Source of the DNA: CAYUNT01 sp964446285
Lineage (GTDB): Bacteria; Sumerlaeota; Sumerlaeia; SLMS01; CAYUNT01
DNA: 34,621 nt
Reading direction: 5' to 3'
NCBI GenBank assembly: GCA_964446285.1
Contig: CAYUNT010000022.1
Span: forward strand, 1-34,621
Shown piece by piece: positions 17,245 to 26,218 of this stretch; the first letter of the stretch is position 1; every line of letters starts with the position of its first letter. The notes beneath the pieces are model-generated. The model was not told where the DNA came from, ran no database searches, and saw only the letters and a program-made list of their open reading frames with translations. The position numbers and the translations under genes are program-made.

Positions 17245-18768
17245 ATGATGAAATCCGCCGCAGTATTGTTATGTGGCGCGATGGCCTTGAGCTTGATGTG
17301 CCGTCCGGCCGCGGCCCAGTCCGCCGCCCCGCCCGCTCAAGGCGCCGCCACACTCGACTGGAAAGCCATGCTCGATATTCCGCCGGACGATCAGCACACC
17401 CAGGTCGTCCGAATCCTGCGCACAACAAACAAAGCCCAGATCAACCGCTACGCTGGAAAGGTCTATACCTTCCAGTATGCCAATCCGGGCCAGATCAACA
17501 ACTTCTTCACCTCGGCCATTATGCGCGAGGAAGGCGCCATCTATACGTTCGTCCCCCCCGAGGGACCCGGCGGCAAGATATTCGTTATTTGCCCCGCGTA
17601 TCAGATTCCGTATTTCGACCAGCTGGCAAAGGACCTGGACCGTCCGAAACTGACCAGCGCGCCTGGATCGAAATACATTTACAAGCAGATGAAGCATCGC
17701 AATATCCTCGATGCGGCTTTCGTCAATGTGGCGCGCCAATACGCCTCGCCCAACGCCGTTCTCGAACCCGACACGGAAACAAACGCCATCATGATCTTCG
17801 ATTCGCCTTCCGGATCGGATTATTGCGCGAACGCGCTGGACAAATATCTGGACGTCGCGACGCCCAATGTGAACGTGAAGGTGAAAATCTATGAGGTTTC
17901 CGTGAACAATGACGGCAGCCTCGGCCTGGATTACGAAGCCTTCCGCAACGGGCCTTACCAGAACATGCTGGTTGGCACCGCCGGATACAATACGCTCGAA
18001 GCCAAGGGCACAACGTCCGGCTACAACACCGCCACCCGCAGCGCGGACCTCAGCCGCACGAACAGCTCGCGATATGGCTTGATCGACCTTCAGTATCCCT
18101 CGGCCTATTTCGACTTCCTGGTCGAGAAGGGCAAGGCGCGCGTCGCCACCGAGACGCAATTGGTCACAGCCAGCTCGAAAGCCGCCCTTCTCACCACCGG
18201 CGAACAGGTTCTTTACTACAGCGAACCGGCCTCGCCTGATAATCTCACGCGAACCGTGACGGGCGACAAGGCCCAGCTGGCACGCGCGGCCAATCCCTAT
18301 GGCATGACCGTCCAGGCCGTGAACACGGGCCTTAGCGTTTCGCTTACGCCTGTCATTGCCGATCAGAGCATTCAGCTTACCATTGAGGCCTCGGCGGTTT
18401 CGATCCTCAGTTTCCGCGAAGACGGACTGCCGATGCTTAACTCCCGCCGCGCCGTTACCGACGTCACGGTGAAAAACGGACAGGAAATCATTCTGGGCGG
18501 CCTGACGCGTGAACGCCAAGGCAAGGGGACTTACAAGGTTCCCGTTCTGGGCAACATCCCGGTCCTCGGATGGCTGTTTGGCGGCGAGAAAAACGTTTCG
18601 CAAAAGACCATGATGGTCATGGTTGTCCAGCCGACGATCGACACAACCTTCAAAAACGTGGGCGATGCCGAAAAACGCATTATCGCCCAGGCAAGCGGAG
18701 ACCAAGCCGTTGAAATTCCAAAGGCGGCCTTCGGATTCGACATGTTCCTGTTCGACAGCGAGCCTTGA
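17245..18768 (+). CDS. Secretin-family outer-membrane protein 1
   Basis: A 507-residue type II/III secretion or type IV pilus secretin, which would form the multimeric outer-membrane channel. It has a signal peptide (VLLCGAMALSLMCRPAAAQ), then about 180 residues holding one or two short N-type domains (VYTFQYANPGQINNFF; IFVICPAYQIPYFDQLAKDL), fewer than the N0-N3 series of canonical GspD. The secretin core starts near VNVKVKIYEV (about 211), and the family signature near 400-450 is clear: VTVKNGQEIILGGL and VPVLGNIPVLGWLFGGE. The C-terminal tail VEIPKAAFGFDMFLF is shared with the next gene. GGAAAGGAACAAGG precedes the ATG. It sits tandem with a paralogue, away from the ATPase and pseudopilins further downstream. 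Confidence 0.9.
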   Translation: MMKSAAVLLCGAMALSLMCRPAAAQSAAPPAQGAATLDWKAMLDIPPDDQHTQVVRILRTTNKAQINRYAGKVYTFQYANPGQINNFFTSAIMREEGAIYTFVPPEGPGGKIFVICPAYQIPYFDQLAKDLDRPKLTSAPGSKYIYKQMKHRNILDAAFVNVARQYASPNAVLEPDTETNAIMIFDSPSGSDYCANALDKYLDVATPNVNVKVKIYEVSVNNDGSLGLDYEAFRNGPYQNMLVGTAGYNTLEAKGTTSGYNTATRSADLSRTNSSRYGLIDLQYPSAYFDFLVEKGKARVATETQLVTASSKAALLTTGEQVLYYSEPASPDNLTRTVTGDKAQLARAANPYGMTVQAVNTGLSVSLTPVIADQSIQLTIEASAVSILSFREDGLPMLNSRRAVTDVTVKNGQEIILGGLTRERQGKGTYKVPVLGNIPVLGWLFGGEKNVSQKTMMVMVVQPTIDTTFKNVGDAEKRIIAQASGDQAVEIPKAAFGFDMFLFDSEP

Positions 18769-18880
18769 AAGCCCCTCCTGGCGAGATGAAGGCGCCCCGG
18801 CTCCCCCCGCTTCAAGGGCCTGTTACCTGAGCGCCTTCCCAGAGAACGAATTCCACTTCATATCGAAAAGGTGAATGATA

Positions 18881-20542
18881 ATGAATCGAACGACGTTCCA
18901 ACTTCTCACGCTGGGGCTTCTGGCGGCTTTTTTGCCGACGCTTGCATTCGCGCAAGCGCGCCCCCGCGATGGCCGCAACTTCGCCGCCGATGTGCGCCAC
19001 GGCTTCCCGACTGGCGCGGACGCCAGCCCCACGGTGGCGGCGTCAAATGTCAACGACTACACCCAGCAGGATGAGCAGATCAACATCGACCCAAGCGACG
19101 GCACCGTGAAGGTTCTGCGCACGGATCAGAAGATGCTCATCAACGATTTCGTCACTGCGATTGTTCCCTGCAAAAAGGTCAATCCGCGCGAACTCCGCGG
19201 ACCTTTCCGCGTCATGACCCGCAAGGAAGGCGGCGACGCCGACGTTCTGCAGGACAAGGAAAAGAAGGAAAATTACCTTCAGATCGTATGCCCGCGCTTC
19301 CAACTGCCTTATGTCGAAGCCTGCATCGCCGCGCTCGACGAGGACTGGGTGAAGGAACGCTATGACGGCACGGGCGAAATGTATTACAAGGCCAAATTCC
19401 GCAACATCCGCAACATCCAGCAGGTTACCCGCTGGTATGTCGGCCCCGAGAGCTTCCAGGTGGATGGTGCTCAGCGCTATGTGTTCGATGACCTCAACAA
19501 CGCCATGTATTACACCGATCAGCCGGCACTGATGGGGCTTCAGGAATGGGCGCTTAAGCAGGTGGACATTCCACCCAACCAGGTCAACCTCGAAGTCTCG
19601 ATTTACGAAGTCGATTCGAACAACGACGTGATGCTCGGCCTCGACTGGGCTTCATGGAAGAACGGCCCGGGCCGCAATCTGTTCGAATTTGGCTACTTCG
19701 ACGAAAGCGCCGAGGCAAAGGCCACCAACCTGGCGACCGGAGAGCGTCACATCACCAACGACACAAACAAGAAGTTCTCCCTTGCCTACATCAACGCGAC
19801 TGCCGCCGCGCAGTTCTTTGATTTCGTCCAGAACAAGGGCTATGTTCGCGAACTCGTGAAGACCAACATCACAGTGAAAAGCGGCAGCCCGGCCCGCATC
19901 GAGGCCGTGGACAGCGTGGCGCAGTTCGAATCGGTTCCTCGCGCGGATACAGCGCGCCGCACGGAAAACCTCGTGGACAAGGATGGCAACCCCATCTCGG
20001 TTAAAACCCCCACGGACGATCCGGCCACTCCGGCTGTGATCGAGGGCCAGCGCAACCGTCTGCTCAATTATCGCGAGGCGGATGACAAGGTCGGACTCCA
20101 GGTGGTTCTTACGCCCAATGTGGGCCTCGAATCGCTGGAACTCGACGTCAATGTCAACGTCTCTTCCGTGGCTGGCTACACGCCCAAGGGAAATCCGATC
20201 CTCGGCGTGCGCCACGTCAACAACTACGTCCGCCTGATCGACGGCCAGCCCTACGTGCTCGGCGGCATCGAGCGCGAGGCAGTTGTCCGCCGCAAAAACG
20301 GATTCCCCTTCCTGCACAAACTGCCCGGACTCGGATGGCTGTTTGGCGGCGAACTCAACGCCAAGCGCAATACGCAGATCGTTATGATCGTCCGCCCGAC
20401 GTTTGTGCTCGGAGCGGAAAGCGTCCTCGAAATGCCCAAGGAAGCCAAGACAGTCGTAGCCCAGGCCAAGGGGCAGGAGACCATCGAACTCCCCTCGAAC
20501 GCCTTTGGGTTCGACCAGTGGCTGCTTGGAACGAGCGAATAA
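18881..20542 (+). CDS. Secretin-family outer-membrane protein 2
   Basis: A 553-residue paralogue of the preceding secretin. I use the ATG at 18881, seven bases after AGGTG, rather than 18875; the signal peptide is LLTLGLLAAFLPTLAFAQ. Shared landmarks in the same order are VKVLRT, a CPRFQLPYVEA segment, VNLEVSIYEV followed by LGLDWASWKNGP (about 235-260), FDFVQNKGYVREL, VLGGIE, and LPGLGWLFGGE (about 480), then VMIVRPTF and the tail IELPSNAFGFDQWLL. The usual VPxLGDIP motif is degraded to FPFLHKLPGLG. A polar insertion (about 355-400) sits between strands of the secretin core. It may form a mixed channel with its neighbour or serve a second machine. A very strong terminator follows. Confidence 0.88.
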   Translation: MNRTTFQLLTLGLLAAFLPTLAFAQARPRDGRNFAADVRHGFPTGADASPTVAASNVNDYTQQDEQINIDPSDGTVKVLRTDQKMLINDFVTAIVPCKKVNPRELRGPFRVMTRKEGGDADVLQDKEKKENYLQIVCPRFQLPYVEACIAALDEDWVKERYDGTGEMYYKAKFRNIRNIQQVTRWYVGPESFQVDGAQRYVFDDLNNAMYYTDQPALMGLQEWALKQVDIPPNQVNLEVSIYEVDSNNDVMLGLDWASWKNGPGRNLFEFGYFDESAEAKATNLATGERHITNDTNKKFSLAYINATAAAQFFDFVQNKGYVRELVKTNITVKSGSPARIEAVDSVAQFESVPRADTARRTENLVDKDGNPISVKTPTDDPATPAVIEGQRNRLLNYREADDKVGLQVVLTPNVGLESLELDVNVNVSSVAGYTPKGNPILGVRHVNNYVRLIDGQPYVLGGIEREAVVRRKNGFPFLHKLPGLGWLFGGELNAKRNTQIVMIVRPTFVLGAESVLEMPKEAKTVVAQAKGQETIELPSNAFGFDQWLLGTSE

Positions 20543-20614
20543 GCGCTATCCATAAACCGAAGCCGCGGCCGCCAAATTTACGGCGGCGGTTTTCCTCCTA
20601 ACTCCGTATTCCAT

Positions 20615-20679
20615 CCGCCGCCCCGGATCGCCTCGACAGGAGCACTTTCCTTTCGAGGTCCGGGGCGGCGGCCTTTTTT
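20615..20679 (+). terminator. Strong Rho-independent terminator
   Basis: A 13-bp perfect outer stem (20615-20627 with 20659-20671), a 3-base bulge and a 6-bp inner stem (CCTCGA/TCGAGG), followed by six Ts (20674-20679). It ends the secretin transcript 73 bases after the stop codon. Confidence 0.92.
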
Positions 20680-20755
20680 CCTGGACCTGCCATGCCTCGC
20701 TTTTTCATGATCGCCGCGGCATGAGATTTTCTCCCTCGTCTGTTGGAGATGGAGA

Positions 20756-21934
20756 ATGACTAAACATAGAATTCCGCTCGCGTTTGTTCCCTTCGCCTTT
20801 TTGTTCCTTTTCGCTCCGCCTCTTTTCGCGCAAGTGCCTGTGGTCCTTTTCCATGCGCATCCGAATTTCGGATTCACACAGGACCTTTTCCGCCAGCAGA
20901 TGGATTTTCTGCTCAATAACGGCTATCACACCATTGGCCCGGACCAGTTTTACGAGTGGCTGGTTCACAATGAGCCTTTGCCCATCCGCCCAATTCTGCT
21001 CACGGTGGACGACAACTACGTCCGGGTCTATACGGATTGTTTTCCCATATTGCGGGAGCGTGGACAGGTTATCGTGAATTTCGCCCATTCCAATTATGTT
21101 GGCGTGCCGGGGGCGAACGACCATGCGGATTGGGACGAAATCCGCGAGATGGAATCCGCCGAAGTGGTGAATACGCAATCACACACGCGGACACATGCGA
21201 ATCTGGCGAATGCGGACGCCACCGCGCTCGTGAGCGAAATCGCCGGCTCCAAAGCGGATATTGAAGCGAACATTCCCGGAAAATCCTGCTTGCACATCGC
21301 GTATCCGGGCGGCGCCTACGATGCGGAGGCCATCCAGGCCTGTGTGGATGCCGGATACCGGCTGGGATATACTACAATCAGCGCTCTCAATTATCACAGC
21401 ACTCCGCTTTTTGAGATTCGCCGGATTGGAATCGATGGGGCCAGCGTTTCGACTCTGGCGTCGCAGATCGGATTCAACTCCCTTCCGCCCGCTCCGCCCG
21501 GCGATGGATGGACGATCGATAACACAGACCCGAACTTCTACGCGGCGGCCTCGGACGTGGCGGTTGCGACTGCGGTTTCCGGCTATTATGGAAGCAATTA
21601 CTGCGTTTTGCAAACGGGCGCGGGGCCGGTGAGCGTTCAGTGGGCCGCGTTTCTTCCGAAATCAGGGCGATGCCGCGTGTATGCGCGCTGGCCCGCTTCT
21701 TCCTCGTTTTCCTCTTCGGTGTCCATAACCATTCGCCACGAAGACGGAACCACCGCAACGACGATCAATCAGCGCGAATTGGGCGGGCGGTGGAACAGCC
21801 TGGGCGTGTATCGCTTCAGCGCCTCGGCGCCCGCGCGTGTGGAATTGACCGCAGGCGCGGGAGAATCCGCCGTGGCCGACGGTGTGTGGTTCGAGCCTCT
21901 TGCGCCGGAATACTCCGCGTTTATTCTTTATTGA
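20756..21934 (+). CDS. Secreted polysaccharide deacetylase with golvesin-like C-terminus
   Basis: A 392-residue exported carbohydrate esterase 4 (NodB-like) protein, expected to remove N- or O-acetyl groups from a polysaccharide outside the cytoplasmic membrane. Features: signal peptide (FVPFAFLFLFAPPLFA/Q), the first catalytic motif as LLTVDDNYV (Asp85/Asp86, in place of the usual TFDDG), the zinc-binding SHTRTH (His143 and His147), and YPGGAYD near 183. The C-terminal 145 residues are a golvesin-like beta domain (RCRVYARW...RHEDGT...GGRWNSLGVYRF) also present on the protease at 4000-6795. GGAGATGGAG precedes the ATG. It is transcribed after a terminator and so probably on its own; it could remodel exopolysaccharide or peptidoglycan. 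Confidence 0.88.
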   Translation: MTKHRIPLAFVPFAFLFLFAPPLFAQVPVVLFHAHPNFGFTQDLFRQQMDFLLNNGYHTIGPDQFYEWLVHNEPLPIRPILLTVDDNYVRVYTDCFPILRERGQVIVNFAHSNYVGVPGANDHADWDEIREMESAEVVNTQSHTRTHANLANADATALVSEIAGSKADIEANIPGKSCLHIAYPGGAYDAEAIQACVDAGYRLGYTTISALNYHSTPLFEIRRIGIDGASVSTLASQIGFNSLPPAPPGDGWTIDNTDPNFYAAASDVAVATAVSGYYGSNYCVLQTGAGPVSVQWAAFLPKSGRCRVYARWPASSSFSSSVSITIRHEDGTTATTINQRELGGRWNSLGVYRFSASAPARVELTAGAGESAVADGVWFEPLAPEYSAFILY

Positions 21935-21987
21935 TTATGTGTTATATATATTTCCCCGCATAACCCTGCGGGTGTCTGGACAGAAGA

Positions 21988-22881
21988 CTATTCCGGGTGC
22001 TTTTCCTTGCGCTTGGCTTCATCCCAGAAGGCGTCCATTTCGGCCAGAGTCATCGAAGTCAGATCGCGACCTTGTTCGCGGGCGCGGGCCTCGATGTGGT
22101 GAAAACGGCGGATGAACTTGTTGGCTGTGGCCTGAAGCGCTTCTTCGGGATGGATTTTGAGAAACCGCGCCACATTAGCCAGGGCGAAGAGCAAATCGCC
22201 GAATTCATCGGCCACAGCCTCGGGCGATAGTGAAGCGCTGGCCTCGCGCAACTCGCCCACCTCCTCCTCGACCTTGTTCCAGACATCGTCGATTTTGTCC
22301 CAGTCGAACCCGACGCGCGCGGCCTTTTCCTGGAGGCGTGTGGCGCGCGTCAGTGCGGGCATCGCGCGCGGAACGCCATCGAGTGCGGATAGCGGCGGGC
22401 GGGGTGGCGGCAGTTCGGCGGCGCTGGCAGAGGGCGAAGAAGCGGCAGCAGCATCTTGGGATTCTGATTTTGCGAGGGCCTTTTTCGCTTTTTCCTCGCG
22501 TTTGATGCGCTCCCAGTTGCGCAGCACGGCATCGGACCCCTTGATGTCCAAATCGCCGAAAACGTGCGGGTGGCGCCGGACGAGTTTCTCGCAAATGCCC
22601 GAAAGAACATCGTCGATGTCAAACTGCCCGGCGCGGCGGGCCAGGGCGGCATGGAATACGACCTGCAGCGCGAGATCGCCCAATTCCTCGCGCAGTGCAT
22701 CGGGATCGCCCGAGTCCACGGCCTCGCACACTTCATAAGCCTCTTCGATCACGTAGGGTTTGAGCGACTCGTGAGTTTGTTCGCGGTCCCACGGACAGCC
22801 ATCGGGATCGAGAAGACGTTCCATGATGGCGGCAAGACGGCGGAATGGATCGGGATCGGCCGGAGCAAGTCGGGGAGGCAT
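21988..22881 (-). CDS. mazG: Nucleoside triphosphate pyrophosphohydrolase MazG
   Basis: Hydrolyses nucleoside triphosphates to monophosphates and pyrophosphate, a housekeeping and stress-related clean-up enzyme in the cytoplasm. The 297-residue protein has two MazG domains. The N-terminal one shows LLDPDGCPWDREQTHESLKP, EEAYEVCEAVD and EELGDLALQVVFHA; the C-terminal one shows KVEEEVGELREA and ADEFGDLLFALANVARFL, followed by ANKFIRRF and the terminal EMDAFWDEAK. An Ala/Ser/Pro-rich linker of about 35 residues (about 135-170) separates the domains and makes the protein longer than E. coli MazG (263). I chose the ATG at 22881 over a TTG two codons upstream; neither has a clear ribosome-binding site. 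It converges with the deacetylase gene. Confidence 0.95.
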   Translation of the reverse strand: MPPRLAPADPDPFRRLAAIMERLLDPDGCPWDREQTHESLKPYVIEEAYEVCEAVDSGDPDALREELGDLALQVVFHAALARRAGQFDIDDVLSGICEKLVRRHPHVFGDLDIKGSDAVLRNWERIKREEKAKKALAKSESQDAAAASSPSASAAELPPPRPPLSALDGVPRAMPALTRATRLQEKAARVGFDWDKIDDVWNKVEEEVGELREASASLSPEAVADEFGDLLFALANVARFLKIHPEEALQATANKFIRRFHHIEARAREQGRDLTSMTLAEMDAFWDEAKRKEKHPE

Positions 22882-22933
22882 AGGCAATTCACACCTGTAT
22901 ATTCATTGAATGGAATGCGTTTTTATGGAGTTC

Positions 22934-23017
22934 ACCACAAAGGCGCGAAGACACAAAGGCAAGGAAAGGCATTCTGTCTTCTTATTTCTCTTCTTAGTGC
23001 CTTGGTGTTTTTGTGGT
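22934..23017. repeat. Imperfect inverted repeat
   Basis: Arms 22934-22953 and 22998-23017 match at about 15 of 20 positions (both beginning ACCACAAA when read inward on opposite strands). The right arm covers the last codons and stop of the upstream gene. The left arm (ACCACAAAGGCGCGAAGACA) resembles a dispersed intergenic element I recall from other bacterial genomes. Confidence 0.65.
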
Positions 23018-25000
23018 TTTCTCTTCTTCCGATTCGCGCAGCGCGCGCAAAAGCGATTCGAGGCTGGCGCGCGTGGCGGAATCGAGGCAGGAAGCGCCCG
23101 CAAGAATGTCTGCCAGGGCGCTCAGTCCTTCATGCAGGAATTCGTTGCGGGCATGGAGAAGCGCCGCATATTCCGCCGAGAGACGCGCCATGCCCTCGGG
23201 TGTCGGATGCCCGGCTTGGTCGGCTGCCATATTGGAACAGGCGCGGCGGCGTGCCTGGAGCGCGCGTGAAGAGCGTTCAAGCGCGCGCAACGCGGGCGGC
23301 GGCGGCAATGCAGCGGCGGCGGCGGCTGGCTGTTTGGGAGAAGGCGGCGGCGTTGGCGCGCAGTTAATGCTCGGCGCTGCGCCCCCTCCTTCCAATTCCG
23401 AACTGCCGGAGTCTGCAACGCCGCTCTCCAGGAAGCCATTCTCCTCTTCCGGCCCAAGGAAGATTCCTTCCTCGGATGCGATGCTTTCCTCGGGGATTTC
23501 GTCCTCGCTGATGTGTATGGTTTGATACAGCGCATCCGATCCGCCACGGCTCAGTTTATCGATTCGTCTGCACTGCGGCGGCTTGGGCGAAGCAGAACCG
23601 GCCGGGGCGGCAGCGGGGGCGATTGGCTTGAGTGCCGGCGCGGGCACGGGTGCGGGCGCGGGCACGGAGGAAGTCGCTGGCGCAGCGGGCGTCGGGGTGA
23701 TTTTAGGCGTGGGGGCCAGGTTAGGCATTGGCGTTGGCGAGGGCGCTGGCAGAACCCCAGCCGCCGGATGGTTCTGTATTGTTTCCATCGAAGCAACATC
23801 ATCAGAAAAAGCCTTTGGCGCTTCCTCCTCAACCTCTTCTTCTTCCATTTCCTCCGGATCCGCTCCGTCCTCCTCTTCCTCTTCCCGCCCTTCCATTCCC
23901 TCTAGCTTTTTCAGCTCCTCCAATTCCTCCTGTTCCCCTTGTTCCTCCAGTTCCTCCAACTTCTCCTCTGCTGGCTCTTCCGGTTCTTCGGAGTCGGCGG
24001 CCTGCCCGGCGCGATCCGGGGCAATCCAGGAAGCGAAGAGGTATCCGCCGATTTCGAGAAGAGGATCGAGAATACGCGCGGCATCGGCGGGCTGGCGCAT
24101 CGCGAAGGCGCATGCCCAAAGCGCGGTAGCCTCGGCGCGGCGTCGTGTCAGGTTCGGAACCATCTGGACGACGGCACGCCAGCGTTCGATGTCAAGTTCC
24201 GTGCGCGTGGTTGCGCCTATCTTGACCTCGGCGGCGCGCAGTGAACGTGCCAGATCGTGCAAGGGATCGGCAATCTGGCGGTCGGCCTGGATGAACCGCC
24301 TGTAGATGGCATTGTGGAGCGAAATGAGCACGGCCGGGCGTTCGTTTTCCGCGAGCCAGCGGCGTCCCCGCGGCGAATCGAGCATTCGAAGCGCCAGCGC
24401 GCGATCCTGTTCGAGCGTGGTGTCGTAGTCGTTGGGAATCTGGTGAAAACGGCGCGCCAGCGAAAGAATTTCGCGATGATACGCGCGGTCGGCGTAAAGC
24501 GTTTGCCAAAGCATCTCGGGCCGCCGCAGGAGCGGACAGAGCGGGCCTTCGGGATCGAGCGGATAAAATGCCTGCCTGCCGCGCGAGTCACGCGGCGCGT
24601 CGTCGATCCCCTGGCGGAGCGAGGCGAGCAAACGGGCAACATCCCCGCGCGGTCCGGATGCATGGGGCGCATGAGGTGGATGCGGCGAATGCGCGGCAGA
24701 CGGAGGCTTTTTCCCGAATTTAGCGAATTTCTTATATGGAGGCCGGGAGTCGGGCCGTCCTCCGGAGGATTCGGTTCGCGGGGTCCAGGCGAGCGTTCCG
24801 CGCCCCGCGCCTCCTTTGAAAGGCGGACGCGGCGGGGAGCCGGCATCGCCATGATCCTTGCCGCCTCGCCGGTCATCGCCATGCGAGCCGCCGCCGCCGC
24901 TGCGGCGATCTTTGCCGAAACGATCTTTTCCAAAGCGGTCCTTGCCGCGGCGTTCGCTGCCGTGGTGGTCGGGACCTTTTCGCCGAAAGGGCTTGTTCAT
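22994..25000 (-). CDS. Large low-complexity protein of unknown function
   Basis: I do not recognise this 668-residue protein. Residues 1-110 are basic and Gly/Asp/Arg-rich, with tandem KDRFGKDRFGKDRR units and His/Pro strings. Residues about 115-340 look globular and helical (PLCPLLRRPEMLWQTLYADR, LSLARRFHQIPNDYDTTLEQ, LISLHNAIYRRFIQADRQI). Next come an acidic tract of Glu/Leu repeats (about 345-415), a Pro/Ala/Thr-rich tract (about 430-500), a Pro/Ala linker, and a helical C-terminus (ARLSAEYAALLHARNEFLHE). There is no signal peptide or membrane segment. The basic tail resembles nucleic-acid-binding proteins, which is only a guess. The last residues (KTTKTPRH) come from an inverted repeat that overlaps the stop. 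It lies 33 bases after kdsD and is probably co-transcribed with it. Confidence 0.7.
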   Translation of the reverse strand: MNKPFRRKGPDHHGSERRGKDRFGKDRFGKDRRSGGGGSHGDDRRGGKDHGDAGSPPRPPFKGGAGRGTLAWTPRTESSGGRPDSRPPYKKFAKFGKKPPSAAHSPHPPHAPHASGPRGDVARLLASLRQGIDDAPRDSRGRQAFYPLDPEGPLCPLLRRPEMLWQTLYADRAYHREILSLARRFHQIPNDYDTTLEQDRALALRMLDSPRGRRWLAENERPAVLISLHNAIYRRFIQADRQIADPLHDLARSLRAAEVKIGATTRTELDIERWRAVVQMVPNLTRRRAEATALWACAFAMRQPADAARILDPLLEIGGYLFASWIAPDRAGQAADSEEPEEPAEEKLEELEEQGEQEELEELKKLEGMEGREEEEEDGADPEEMEEEEVEEEAPKAFSDDVASMETIQNHPAAGVLPAPSPTPMPNLAPTPKITPTPAAPATSSVPAPAPVPAPALKPIAPAAAPAGSASPKPPQCRRIDKLSRGGSDALYQTIHISEDEIPEESIASEEGIFLGPEEENGFLESGVADSGSSELEGGGAAPSINCAPTPPPSPKQPAAAAAALPPPPALRALERSSRALQARRRACSNMAADQAGHPTPEGMARLSAEYAALLHARNEFLHEGLSALADILAGASCLDSATRASLESLLRALRESEEEKTTKTPRH

Positions 25001-25033
25001 AACAACTCGCAAAAAGGACTACGAAAAAGGGAT

Positions 25034-26059
25034 TCAGGAGGCAATGCCCGCGCGGATCAGATCGTGCAGGTGAATCATGCCAACGGCCCGGTGGTTGTCG
25101 TCAAGAACCGGCAGGACTGTGATGCCGTGGGTTTCCATCACGTCCACCGCCATGGCGCCAAGCGTATCGGGGGTGGTGAATTTGGGGGTTCGGATCATGA
25201 AATCGCGAATGGGAGCCGAGGGATCGAGAGGCCCCTCGACGCGCTGGAACAAGCGGCGCAAGTCGCCATCGCAGAAAATGCCCAGCAAACGGCCTTCGGC
25301 GTCCACCACGCTGACCGCCCCGAGGCGCTTGCCCGTCATTTGTTGAATGGCGTTTCGCAGCGGCTCGCCATCGTGCACGAGCGGATTTTCCTCGCCCGTG
25401 TGCATGAGATCGCGGACGTGAATGAGCAGGCGGCGCCCGAGCGCGCCGAGCGGATGGCGCAGGGCGAAATCCTCGGGCGTGAAGCCGCGCCGACGCATCA
25501 GGGCCACCGCCAGCGCATCGCCCAGCGCGAGTTGCACCGTGGTCGAGGTGGTCGGCGCCAGGTTGAGCGGACATGCCTCGTGGGCGATTTTCGCGAGCAG
25601 GAGCACATCCGCTTGCGCAGCCAGGGGCGAGTGTTCTCCGCCTGTCATGGCAATGAGTGCGATGCCCGTGCGCTTGAGGTAGGGGAGCATGGTGAGGATT
25701 TCGTCCGTTGCGCCGCTTTGCGAAAGGCAAAGAACGACGTTGGCGGACGTGAGCATTCCGAGGTCGCCGTGGAGCGCTTCGGCGGGGTGCAGGAAAAAGG
25801 CGGGCGTGCCGGTTGAGGCGAACGTGGCGGCGATTTTGGCGGCCACATGCCCGCTTTTTCCGATGCCAGTCAGGACCACCTGCGCCTTGCACGCGGCCAG
25901 CAGGTCCACAGCGCGTCCAAAAGCCTCGGCGGGGAGCGAAGCGGAAAGCTGGCGCAAGGCTTCGGACTCCGCATCAAGAACGCGGCGTGCCTCGGCCAGA
26001 TCGGCGCAATACTGATTTTCTTTTGGTTCCACCCTTGCAAATACCTCTCGATGATTCAT
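25034..26059 (-). CDS. kdsD: Arabinose-5-phosphate isomerase (KdsD/KpsF family)
   Basis: Interconverts D-ribulose 5-phosphate and D-arabinose 5-phosphate, the first committed step toward Kdo, the inner-core sugar of lipopolysaccharide. The 341 residues show the standard order: an SIS domain with VVLTGIGKSGHVAAKIAATF, HPAEALHGDLGML and CLSQSGATDEI, then ALRHPLGALGRRLL, and two CBS domains (VRDLMHTGEENPLVHDGE and IRDFMIRTPKFTTPDTLGAM). Length is slightly above E. coli KdsD (328). The ATG at 26059 is preferred to a TTG at 26083; no ribosome-binding site stands out. It heads a minus-strand group with the low-complexity gene and perhaps mazG, and it is direct evidence for a diderm envelope. Confidence 0.95.
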   Translation of the reverse strand: MNHREVFARVEPKENQYCADLAEARRVLDAESEALRQLSASLPAEAFGRAVDLLAACKAQVVLTGIGKSGHVAAKIAATFASTGTPAFFLHPAEALHGDLGMLTSANVVLCLSQSGATDEILTMLPYLKRTGIALIAMTGGEHSPLAAQADVLLLAKIAHEACPLNLAPTTSTTVQLALGDALAVALMRRRGFTPEDFALRHPLGALGRRLLIHVRDLMHTGEENPLVHDGEPLRNAIQQMTGKRLGAVSVVDAEGRLLGIFCDGDLRRLFQRVEGPLDPSAPIRDFMIRTPKFTTPDTLGAMAVDVMETHGITVLPVLDDNHRAVGMIHLHDLIRAGIAS

Positions 26060-26218
26060 GGAGCGGCGCGGAAAGCGCGGCAAATGAGCGACGAAAACTC
26101 AATAAACAGGCGATCCATCGAGGCCAATGCACGCGCAAATTCCGCCGAGGCGTAAACGGGCGCAATTGACCCGGCGCGCCAAATCCTCATCCGATACCAT
26201 AACATGCCTCCGGGGCAA

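Noticed and set aside
17269..18705. Long open frame antisense to the first secretin (478 codons on the minus strand)
   Set aside because: It mirrors the codon structure of a GC-rich real gene, has no domain, signal peptide or ribosome-binding site, and the plus-strand gene is a clear secretin. The same reasoning applies to the antisense frames over rnd, the second secretin, pilB and pilC.
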